This document shows, piece after piece, positions 1-6,550 of a stretch of 11,829 bases of DNA (positions are counted from its first letter, which is position 1; every line of letters begins with the position of its first letter). The position numbers were made by a program, and so were the translations under genes. The DNA lies in the NCBI GenBank assembly GCA_012031335.1, contig JAAUTT010000054.1, positions 1 through 11,829 on the forward strand, written 5' to 3'. Below the pieces are notes generated by a model, which worked only from the letters and a program-made list of their open reading frames with translations, did no database searches and was not told the DNA's origin. This DNA comes from Bacteroidales bacterium. GTDB taxonomy: Bacteria; Bacteroidota; Bacteroidia; Bacteroidales; JAAUTT01.

Positions 1-19
1 CTTCTAAATACTTATTCCC

Positions 20-427
20 ATGAATAAACTCCCATCCATCATCACCCAAATTACCGCTGCTGAATCCATCCTGTTGGTGGATGTTGAGGTCGACGGCCAT
101 CCCATGTCGGCATTGCTTACCGAAAGTCCTTTTTCGGGCGAATGGCTGAAACAGGGTAACAAAGTAACGGTTGTGTTTAAAGAAACAGAGGTTTCGCTGA
201 TGAAAAACTTCGCAGGCACCATCAGTCTCCGCAATCAGCTTCCCTGCCGGGTAACTGCAGTGGAGAAAGGGGCTATACTCGGCGTTGTGCATTTGCTGTT
301 CAGGAATATACATCTTACTTCGGCCATTACCACCCGCTCTATTGAAGGGATGGATATCAGACCAGGTGATGAGGTAACTGCCATGATCAAAGCCAATGAG
401 GTTTCACTGGTAAAAGCTCATCCTTAG
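20..427 (+). CDS. Stand-alone two-domain Mop/TOBE molybdate-binding protein
   Basis: This 135-residue protein consists of two consecutive TOBE/Mop-type units. Unit one covers about residues 4-62 and ends in ETEVSLMK. Unit two covers about 66-133 and shows the Mop pattern clearly: ISLRNQL, then VEKGAILGVV, then GDEVTAMIKANEVSLVK. In known families such di-Mop proteins bind molybdate or tungstate oxyanions at subunit interfaces and act as cytoplasmic buffers or sensors. There is no helix-turn-helix, so it is not a full ModE. No signal peptide or membrane segment is visible. It lies 139 bases upstream of modB on the same strand, which supports a molybdate role. The first unit is more divergent than the second. 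The ATG at 20 is the only sensible start, but just 19 bases of leader are in the window, so promoter and any upstream modA cannot be judged. Confidence 0.88.
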   Translation: MNKLPSIITQITAAESILLVDVEVDGHPMSALLTESPFSGEWLKQGNKVTVVFKETEVSLMKNFAGTISLRNQLPCRVTAVEKGAILGVVHLLFRNIHLTSAITTRSIEGMDIRPGDEVTAMIKANEVSLVKAHP

Positions 428-471
428 GTTTGGCAAAGGCACACTCAGCCGAACACTGGAAAGGTTCTACC

Positions 472-535
472 TTCGTCAAACGTATCCTGTCTGGCTTAGC
501 CTGACGAAATAAATGCAACTGAGGCAAAGCCTCAG
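472..535 (+). other. Inverted repeats in the Mop-modB spacer
   Basis: The 139-base spacer holds two perfect inverted repeats. TTCGTCA at 472-478 pairs with TGACGAA at 502-508 across a 23-base loop. CTGAGGC at 519-525 pairs with GCCTCAG at 529-535 across only three bases. The second is a compact, GC-rich hairpin, but it has no proper U tract after it, so it is a poor classical terminator. It could instead be an mRNA processing or stability element, or a leaky terminator adjusting modBC dosage. The last 30 bases before modB are A/T-rich and unstructured, as expected for a Bacteroidota translation start. Confidence 0.4.
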
Positions 536-566
536 CTGAACATATATTTACTAAAACATAATAAAC

Positions 567-1247
567 ATGGATCCCGAATTTCTCCAAACCCTCTGGGTCA
601 CATTCAAACTCGCCAGCCTTACTACCCTGGCACTTATTGTCATTGGTCTGCCCATAGCGTGGTTTCTCGCCTATTCCAAATTCAGGTTTAAACCGGTTGT
701 GGAAGCATTGGTGAGTATGCCCCTGGTGCTGCCTCCTTCGGTAATCGGGTATTACATGCTGCTTGTATATAGTCCGCGCTATTGGTTTGGCAACTGGCTA
801 AACGAGACTTTCGATATCCGGCTGGCCTTCTCCTTTGAGGGGGTACTGATCGCCTCCATCATTTTCAGTCTTCCCTTTATGATCCAGCCTTTACAGAACG
901 GATTGCGGTCGCTGCCCGAAAGTTTCCGGGAGGCTGCTTATACCATGGGGAAATCGAAATGGAATACCTTTTTCAGGGTGCTGCTGCCCAATATCAAACC
1001 TTCGTTGATAACGGCCATTGCGCTCACATTTGCCCACTGTATCGGCGAGTTTGGCATTGTGCTGATGGTGGGCGGCAATATGCCCGGCGAGACCCGCGTC
1101 GCCTCCATTGCCATCTACGACGAGGTACAGGCGATAAACTTTTCGGTGGCCAACCAGTATGCCCTTATTCTTTTTGCCGTATCGTTTGTAATGCTTACGG
1201 TGATGTATGGATTTAACCGCAATAAAGAGACATGGAAGCTGATATGA
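567..1247 (+). CDS. modB: Molybdate ABC transporter permease ModB
   Basis: ModB is the inner-membrane channel subunit that passes molybdate delivered by a periplasmic ModA. At 226 residues it has the usual ModB length. Hydrophobic segments fall near residues 14-35, 48-68, 91-112, 146-168 and 197-215. The cytoplasmic EAA loop that docks on the ATPase is clear at about 119-144 (FREAAYTMGKSKWNTFFRV, then LLPNIKP). The conserved MPLVLPPSVIGYY and GEFGIVLMVGGNMPGETR stretches are typical of ModB rather than CysT/W. The ATG at 567 follows an A-rich leader without Shine-Dalgarno, normal for this phylum. Its stop overlaps the likely modC start (ATGA at 1244-1247), pointing to translational coupling. 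Substrate assignment rests on family resemblance and on the Mop and TOBE neighbours. Confidence 0.95.
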   Translation: MDPEFLQTLWVTFKLASLTTLALIVIGLPIAWFLAYSKFRFKPVVEALVSMPLVLPPSVIGYYMLLVYSPRYWFGNWLNETFDIRLAFSFEGVLIASIIFSLPFMIQPLQNGLRSLPESFREAAYTMGKSKWNTFFRVLLPNIKPSLITAIALTFAHCIGEFGIVLMVGGNMPGETRVASIAIYDEVQAINFSVANQYALILFAVSFVMLTVMYGFNRNKETWKLI

Positions 1248-2116
1248 TTACGATAAATGTCCGGAAGGACCTCGTTTCCCCGACCGGACAAATGACACTG
1301 GAGGTAAATGCCACTATCCGACTTGGGGAACTTACTGGTTTGTTCGGGCAATCGGGTGCAGGTAAAACTACCTTGCTTCGTATGCTGGCCGGGCTTACTG
1401 TTCCTGATTCCGGGAGAATAACTTTTGGCGATGAAATCTGGTTTGATTCCGGGAAGAAGATTTCCCTATCGCCACAGCAACGGAATCTCGGTTTTATGTT
1501 CCAGGACTACGCCCTTTTTCCAAATATGACAGTGAAAGAAAACATTTTATATGCCCAGGCATCGAAGAACAAAGAGAAGGTAACGGAACTGCTGAAATCG
1601 TTCGACCTTCTTGAATTTGCCAATCGTAAACCAGGCAGGCTATCGGGCGGACAGAAACAGCGGGTGGCCCTTGCCCGTGCGTTGGCGCGGGAACCGCGGC
1701 TGCTCCTGCTCGATGAGCCTCTCTCTGCACTCGATTCCGAAATGAGAAGCACCTTGCAGGAGGAAATCAAAAGTGTCCACGAGCGTTTTAAAACCACTAC
1801 CATCATGGTGAGCCACGATTTGGCCGAAGTTTTCCGCCTGGCCGACTCAGTGGTTTGCCTCGATAAAGGAAAAGTATCGGCTTCGGGTAAACCCATGGAA
1901 GTTTTTTCGAATAACGATATCAGCGGAAAAGTTCAAATTACCGGAAAAGTGGTGAATATCGAACCCCGCGACACCTTTTACATGCTTACTATTGTTACCG
2001 GGATAAACCAGATAATTCGTGTGGTTGCTTTCGAGAGTGATATCGAAGGTCTCAGGAACGGCGACCAGGTAATGGTTTTCAGCAAGGCGTTTAACCCGGT
2101 GGTGATGAAGATGTAA
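1232..2116 (+). CDS. modC: Molybdate ABC transporter ATP-binding protein ModC
   Basis: ModC powers the ModB channel by ATP hydrolysis on the cytoplasmic face. Counting from the ATG at 1232, Walker A GQSGAGKTT is at 39-47, the Q-loop glutamine at about 91, signature LSGGQKQR at 137-144, Walker B LLLLDEP with catalytic Glu162, D-loop SALD, and H-loop His195 in VSHD. A single C-terminal TOBE unit occupies about 232-294. At about 290 residues the protein is shorter than common 350-residue ModC proteins, because it has one TOBE unit instead of a di-Mop tail; the separate protein at 20-427 may supply that function. The ATG at 1244, fused to the modB stop as ATGA, is a better start than 1232 by gene layout; it removes only four residues. 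Confidence 0.95.
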   Translation: MEADMITINVRKDLVSPTGQMTLEVNATIRLGELTGLFGQSGAGKTTLLRMLAGLTVPDSGRITFGDEIWFDSGKKISLSPQQRNLGFMFQDYALFPNMTVKENILYAQASKNKEKVTELLKSFDLLEFANRKPGRLSGGQKQRVALARALAREPRLLLLDEPLSALDSEMRSTLQEEIKSVHERFKTTTIMVSHDLAEVFRLADSVVCLDKGKVSASGKPMEVFSNNDISGKVQITGKVVNIEPRDTFYMLTIVTGINQIIRVVAFESDIEGLRNGDQVMVFSKAFNPVVMKM

Positions 2117-2144
2117 TAGTCAGTCAATAGCCTTCAGTCAATAG
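2117..2144. repeat. Direct repeat CAGTCAATAG, two copies
   Basis: The 10-base word CAGTCAATAG occurs at 2121-2130 and 2135-2144, immediately after the modC stop. A nine-base version, CAGTCAATA, recurs at 2866-2874 on the far side of the next gene. Function is unknown; it may be degenerate intergenic repeat sequence. Confidence 0.5.
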
Positions 2145-2238
2145 TCCATGGCTTAACCACACACATAGAGGTGTTACCTTCGAATACAAGGAAAGAGATA
2201 ATAATAGAAAGAAAGTCGAGGTTATTAAATCATAGAGG

Positions 2239-2803
2239 TCAGTTATTTGATATCTCAGTTTTAAATACTGCAGTATTTCCTGGTTTATCCCAGGCTGTTA
2301 TTGCTAATTTGTACGGTTCTTCGGACTTGTATTCTTTGGTAAGTGCATATTCCCACAGGAATTCGGCTAACTCAAGTGCATCGCCGCGTTCAATAAGCGT
2401 GTCGTTGCTGTCATAAATTTCCACGCTTACCTTTACCACTTTAAAATCGTCTACAGCATTTATAGTTAATTTTTTACTTTTGAAAAACTCCCTGGTATCT
2501 ACTTTTTTGATTTCGGGAGGTGTATAAAAGTCGGCTATAGCAATGTTATAAGCTCTTTGCATCCCCTTAATTCTGGTAGTGTACTCAGCTTTGGATGTTG
2601 GATTGGCCATCTGGGTACGTGCATACAGCGCCGCTTCCCTGAATTTATTATTCTCGGCTTGTTGTTTCACCGACTTTTTCACCCTGCTCATGTCAGGCAT
2701 TTTGGAAACAATGGTGCGATCGCCATATCTTTTAAAAACGATCTGATCACCCAATTTGACCTCTCAGGCCATGGGTAACTATATTGTCCTTAGATTCGGC
2801 CAT
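2239..2803 (-). CDS. Small protein of unknown function (frameshifted near its start)
   Basis: I do not recognise a named family. The longest open frame begins only at a TTG at 2754. A second frame gives a better start: ATG at 2803 encodes MAESKDNIVTHGLRGQIG and reaches a stop directly after that glycine. Removing one C from the CCC run at 2750-2752 (GGG in the gene) joins it to DQIVFKRYGDRTIVSK. The joined protein is about 188 residues. The N-terminal half is basic (SKMPDMSRVKKSVKQQ), followed by a helical stretch FREAALYARTQMANP, then a probable beta-rich tail with VVKVSVEIYD and YKLAITAWD. No signal peptide or membrane helix is seen, suggesting a cytoplasmic protein. It sits opposite to the mod genes, with a repeated 11-base motif upstream. 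Confidence 0.65.
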
Positions 2804-2826
2804 GGTTGTCCACTTTAATATTAGGT

Positions 2827-2834
2827 TAAATGTA
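2827..2834 (-). promoter_or_regulatory. Possible -7 promoter element for the small minus-strand gene
   Basis: Read on the minus strand this is TACATTTA, seven of eight matches to the Bacteroidota -7 consensus TAnnTTTG. It lies 24 bases before the ATG at 2803. No clear -33 TTTG is present; that position is taken by the 11-base repeat array, which would suit an activator-dependent promoter. A one-mismatch match of eight in AT-rich DNA is weak evidence by itself. Confidence 0.3.
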
Positions 2835-2841
2835 TGTTTTT

Positions 2842-2874
2842 TACAGTCATCCTACAGTCATCTTACAGTCAATA
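2842..2874 (-). promoter_or_regulatory. Triple 11-base direct repeat, OmpR/PhoB-type operator geometry
   Basis: On the plus strand TACAGTCA begins at 2842, 2853 and 2864, exactly 11 bases apart; GTCAT cores sit at 2846 and 2857, with GTCAA at 2868. Eleven-base spacing puts each half-site on the same helix face, as in Pho boxes and other OmpR-family sites. The array ends seven bases before a -7-like element of the minus-strand gene, where a class II activator would bind. Which protein binds is not known. Confidence 0.45.
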
Positions 2875-2945
2875 TCCAGTATCGTATTACTATATCAATA
2901 GATTGCATATGCTTAAATCATAAGGTAGATATTCATTCAATTCAA

Positions 2946-3833
2946 TTATTCCTGAAGAAATTTCATATCCTTTAACCAGATGATAAAGCTTTCCTGCCAG
3001 GTAGCGATAGCTTGGCCACGGCCAATTCCAGAGTCGAACCCGTGACCTCCTTTGGCATAAATGTGAAGTTCGGCAGGAGCTTTTTTCGAGAGGAAAGTTT
3101 TGTAAAGATCGATGCAGTTGCTGGCAGGAGTGACATTATCCTCCGCACCGTTAATAAAGAAGGCAGGAAGCAGAGAGGACTTCTTCTCGGCAGCGTTTTG
3201 AATCTGGGGAGAAATTCCGGGATAGATAAGGCAAAGAAAATTGGGAGTTGTAGATGTTTGTCCAAAGTTAGTGTAAGTTGGGATTTCTTTCTCCAATAGC
3301 TCCAATCCGACTAGCAGACTTAATGCACCTCCGGCAGAATAACCCGCAATACCAATTTTGTTCTCATCAATACCCAGCTCTTTACCCTGACTACGCAATA
3401 TATAAATAGCCTTTTTGGCGTCGGCATAAACATGTGGAAAATAGTCGTTCAGTGACATCTTCGACACCAGGTCGTCGCTGTTGTAGGTGCGGTATTTAAG
3501 AACCAGTGAAGTTATTCCGTGTTGGGCAAGCCACAATGCGAAGTCGTTGCCTTCGCGGTCGAACCACACATCGCGGAAACCACCACCGGGGCAAATTACC
3601 AGGGCTAAGCCGTTTGGCTTTTGTGGTTTATGGATGATGTAAGTTGGCGTTGATACACAGCTAAAAACACGATTTAATCCGGAAGGAGAACCAGGTTGTA
3701 CATCGGAAGTGCGTTGTTTTTCCTCCTTATACTTGACAGGGTTGTTTGAAATTCCATTGGACCAGAGATGCTTTTCTAAGGGTAACTGTGCAAATACCAG
3801 AGTGCTGATGAGCGATAAATGCAATAAATGCAT
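2946..3833 (-). CDS. Secreted alpha/beta-hydrolase, esterase/acetylxylan esterase-like
   Basis: This 295-residue serine hydrolase has an intact catalytic machinery. The oxyanion motif CPGGGF is at 81-86, the nucleophile elbow GYSAGG has Ser166, the acid is probably Asp232 in GAEDNVTP, and the base is His264 in GGHGFDSG. The short hydrophobic N-terminus (about residues 1-16, ending VFAQ) looks like a signal peptide, although it lacks the usual lysine or arginine. Family members of this BD-FAE/acetylesterase-like group remove acetyl or other acyl groups from plant polysaccharides or small esters, commonly in the periplasm; the substrate here is inference. The ATG at 3833 is the first start after an in-frame stop 15 bases upstream. 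No sugar hydrolases, SusC/D pair or binding modules are adjacent, so a polysaccharide-utilisation role is not supported by context. Confidence 0.85.
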   Translation of the reverse strand: MHLLHLSLISTLVFAQLPLEKHLWSNGISNNPVKYKEEKQRTSDVQPGSPSGLNRVFSCVSTPTYIIHKPQKPNGLALVICPGGGFRDVWFDREGNDFALWLAQHGITSLVLKYRTYNSDDLVSKMSLNDYFPHVYADAKKAIYILRSQGKELGIDENKIGIAGYSAGGALSLLVGLELLEKEIPTYTNFGQTSTTPNFLCLIYPGISPQIQNAAEKKSSLLPAFFINGAEDNVTPASNCIDLYKTFLSKKAPAELHIYAKGGHGFDSGIGRGQAIATWQESFIIWLKDMKFLQE

Positions 3834-3954
3834 GCAGGGTATTTTATTTTAAATTCATTGGTTGGGATTTTTGGTGTAAGTTATGAAATTATGGGTTAAG
3901 TTTCAACTAAACCAAAGTCCATCTTCCATACTTTGTCTTCCATTTCTTTTCTTC

Positions 3955-3984
3955 TTGTCATAGTATTGTCATACCCTTGTTTAT
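3955..3984 (+). promoter_or_regulatory. Pho-box-like triple 11-base direct repeat
   Basis: TTGTCATA occurs at 3955-3962 and again at 3966-3973, followed by a degenerate TTGTTTAT at 3977-3984; all three start 11 bases apart. The two strong copies match the Escherichia coli Pho-box pattern (CTGTCATA, then CTGTMAY 11 bases on) at 14 of 18 positions. The site is 62 bases before the lipoprotein ATG at 4046 and could also act on the divergent hydrolase at 3833. It shares GTCAT-N6-GTCAT with the array at 2842-2874. Binding by a PhoB-like regulator is inference. Confidence 0.45.
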
Positions 3985-4045
3985 GGAATCTTTAAGGAAT
4001 TAAAGCTTATTTCACAGCAAATATTTATACCAAAAAACATATAAA

Positions 4046-5146
4046 ATGAAAATCAAGAGATGCTTTTATGCACTCGGAATGTGCATTATGGGCTGCATTT
4101 CGGCATGCAATGGTCAGCCGGGAGCGGGCAGTAAAAACAAATTGTATGAGTTCCGGTCCATGGCTGTCGAATACGAAATTCGCAGCGAAGGCAACGGCAC
4201 CAGATCGGGTGGTTCAAAATCCCTGTGGATCGACGATTACGGTAATAAACAGTCCGAGATCAGGAAAGAAACTACCTCTATCACTATGTTGGGCAATACT
4301 ACCACCGAAAATAAAGAGGAACAAACCATTATCCTGGGAAACCTGGTATATACTATTAACCTGAAGGATAAAACAGGTACAAAACAGGATATTGAAGTAC
4401 TCAGAAAAATGGGAGAGGCTTTTGCCGGACACCTCAACAGCACCGGATCGTCAGTGCGGGAATTTACAAAGGATTTTGTTGAGAAAAACGGTGGCAGGTG
4501 GCTGCCCTCTGAGACCTTCCTGGGAAAGAAGTGCGATGTAATTGAAATGATGGGAGTAAAACAATGGATTTACAAAGGGGTCCCTCTCCGTATCGAGAGT
4601 AATATGATGGGAATGAAAATTTCGGAAACGGCAACAAGTATCTCCGAGGAGGTTTCGGTGCCGGCAATCAGGTTCACTGTTCCTCAGGGTATAGCCATCA
4701 CCGATGCAGGGACCTTGCTGGATAATATGGGCGATGACATGGAAAATGCCGACATGCCAATGGAGAAAATTGATATGGATTATAGTGCTTTTGAGAAGGC
4801 TGCACGTAAAGTTAATATTTCAGGTTATACGCTTTTAAACTGCACCAACGACGAAGGTTCTTATATGGCTATGTTTATAAAACAGACGAGGAGGCTTTTG
4901 GTATTTATGGCTATCCTGCACAGATGTTTTCAGCCATGTCATCAGGTGCAGAGGGAGCAAAAGTGATCAAAACAACTACTGTAAATGGTCATAAAGCAGT
5001 GATACTCGAAATGGAAGAGGATGAGAGCACCGTTGCAAAGCTTTGGCTGTTATTTACCCCGAACATGGTCTTACCTGATGGTTTCGGGTAGTGAGGCCAT
5101 AGACGAAAAAACATTAGTATCAGTTGTGAACCAAATGGCATTATAA
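4046..5146 (+). pseudogene. Lipoprotein gene with two compensating frameshifts
   Basis: The open frame from 4046 encodes 306 residues and stops at 4966, but its last 33 or so residues are not protein-like. Near 4855-4868 the coding signal moves to another frame, giving GYVYKTDEEAFGIYGYPAQ and onward through VNGHKAVILEMEEDE. Near 5041-5062 it returns to the first frame, giving TWSYLMVSGSEAIDEK and ending at the TAA at 5144-5146. The repaired product is about 366 residues. It begins with a lipoprotein signal whose lipobox cysteine is Cys21 (ISAC) or Cys17 (IMGC). The first half (WIDDYGNKQSE, KQWIYKGVPLRIESNMMGMK) resembles DUF4412/LolA-like envelope proteins that form a curved beta-sheet; this is my reading, not a tested match. 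The next gene starts one base after the repaired stop, so the two are surely cotranscribed. Confidence 0.75.
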
Positions 5147-5147
5147 T

Positions 5148-6458
5148 ATGAAGATTTTGCAGTTATCTATCCTGTTCTCGCTCATCTGCTCAGCAGGATT
5201 CTCACAGATAAACCTCGAAAAGGTGGCCGACAGACAGAAAAAGAAAACAGAAAAGAAAATAGAAAACCGTATCGAGAAAAGAATTGATAAAGGGGTAGAC
5301 AAAACCCTCGATAAAACCGAGGAAGGCATTGAAGATGCTGTAAAAGGGGATGGAGAAAAACAAGCAGCCGGAGCAAAGGGATCAGCAAAGACGGGTGCTT
5401 CTTCCAAAACGGCCACAAATAAAAGCAGTGAGCCTGCCCCAGTGGCGACTTCCCAGGAAAAGCCCGTGGTAACATGGAACAAATACGATTTTGTACCGGG
5501 AACCGAAATCATTTTCGAGGATAACCAGGACGGGGAACAGAACGGAGAATTCCCGTCGAAGTGGGACCTGACGGGAGGCACCATCGAAAATGCCAATGTT
5601 GATGGTACTAATGTGATTATGTTCCGAAAATGTAACATCAACGGCACCGATGGAATTGTTCCGCTTATTAAAAATGCTGCCGAAGATTACCTCCCAGATG
5701 AGTTCACCATTGAATTTGATGCCTATTTCGAAAAATACTCGCATACTTACCGGATATATTTGCTCGACACCAAAAATCAACGTAATCTCATTCCTGAGAA
5801 CTCTGTCAGTAATCGGCACTACCTGCGTTTTAACCAGCATTCGGCCGATGGGAAAAATATCAGCACCTCCTATTATCCAGGGTTTGACCAGTCCAACCTG
5901 AAATCGCTGCCAGGATGGAGACATATAGCGCTTTCCTTTAATAAACGGGCCCTGAAAATTTATATCGACGATGCCAGGGTGATCAATGTCCCTAATATAG
6001 GGTATAATCCCTCGGGACTTACGCTGGGATTTCATAATACAACTGGTACCATTAACGGCTATGTGAAAAATATCCGCATCGCCAAAGGTGCCGTACCCTT
6101 ATACGACAAACTTTTAACCGACGGCCGGTTTGTAACTACCGGTATTAAGTTCGATGTCAACAAGGCTGTGATAAAACCCGAATCCATGGGTACCATCAAT
6201 TATGTGGTGAAAATACTCACCGATCATCCCGAGCTGAAATTTTCAGTCGAAGGGCATACCGATAGCGATGGCGACGATGCTTCCAACCTGAAACTCTCCG
6301 AAGCCCGCGCTAAAGCAATCATGGACAAGCTCACTGAAATGGGCATTTCGTCCGACCGGCTCCGTTCCAAGGGATGGGGCGAAACCAAACCCTTAACAGG
6401 TAACGACACCTCCGAAGGGAAAGCCCAAAACCGCAAGGTGGAATTTGTAAAAATTTAG
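5148..6458 (+). CDS. OmpA-family envelope protein with LamG-like middle domain
   Basis: The 436-residue protein has a signal peptide (residues 1-20, ending GFSQ) and then a highly charged, probably helical linker at about 24-64 rich in KKK, EKK, RIEKRID and DKT. An Ala/Ser/Lys-rich low-complexity stretch follows to about 105. Residues about 110-310 resemble a LamG/concanavalin-type jelly roll: FTIEFDAYFE, GWRHIALSFNKRALKIYIDD, and VKNIRIAKG. The C-terminal OmpA domain, about 326-436, carries the peptidoglycan-binding pattern GHTD (near 369-372) and NLKLSEARA (Arg near 387). It probably anchors to peptidoglycan from the periplasm or outer membrane while the jelly roll binds a glycan or protein; no beta-barrel is present. 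Its start lies one base after the repaired stop of the upstream lipoprotein gene, suggesting they act together. Confidence 0.88.
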   Translation: MKILQLSILFSLICSAGFSQINLEKVADRQKKKTEKKIENRIEKRIDKGVDKTLDKTEEGIEDAVKGDGEKQAAGAKGSAKTGASSKTATNKSSEPAPVATSQEKPVVTWNKYDFVPGTEIIFEDNQDGEQNGEFPSKWDLTGGTIENANVDGTNVIMFRKCNINGTDGIVPLIKNAAEDYLPDEFTIEFDAYFEKYSHTYRIYLLDTKNQRNLIPENSVSNRHYLRFNQHSADGKNISTSYYPGFDQSNLKSLPGWRHIALSFNKRALKIYIDDARVINVPNIGYNPSGLTLGFHNTTGTINGYVKNIRIAKGAVPLYDKLLTDGRFVTTGIKFDVNKAVIKPESMGTINYVVKILTDHPELKFSVEGHTDSDGDDASNLKLSEARAKAIMDKLTEMGISSDRLRSKGWGETKPLTGNDTSEGKAQNRKVEFVKI

Positions 6459-6550
6459 GTTATCAATTATATACTATTCTCTCGTGTTGCCATACAGATT
6501 TCAGGAGAAAACGGCATCAGGGAATTGTGACTTTTTAAAACAAGACAAGT

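Noticed and set aside
428..566. Molybdenum cofactor riboswitch before modB
   Set aside because: The spacer has two hairpins but nothing I can match to the Moco RNA consensus, and its length is short for that element.
1494..1896. Long minus-strand open frames inside modC
   Set aside because: They are antisense shadows of a strongly conserved ATPase gene with all motifs intact.
2755..2772. ATG-GCC-TGA in frame upstream of the small minus-strand gene, suggesting a stop at codon three or TGA recoding
   Set aside because: The alternative frame from ATG 2803 gives a better protein that joins the body after a one-base repair, so no recoding is needed.
2784..2975. 63-residue plus-strand open frame
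   Set aside because: It covers the operator-like repeats and the hydrolase 3' end, has poor composition for a protein, and no plausible start context.
3868..3904. Promoter for the lipoprotein gene with TTTG at 3870 and TAAGTTTC at 3897
   Set aside because: Spacing of 23 bases is outside the usual 19-21 and the start would be far upstream, before the repeat array.
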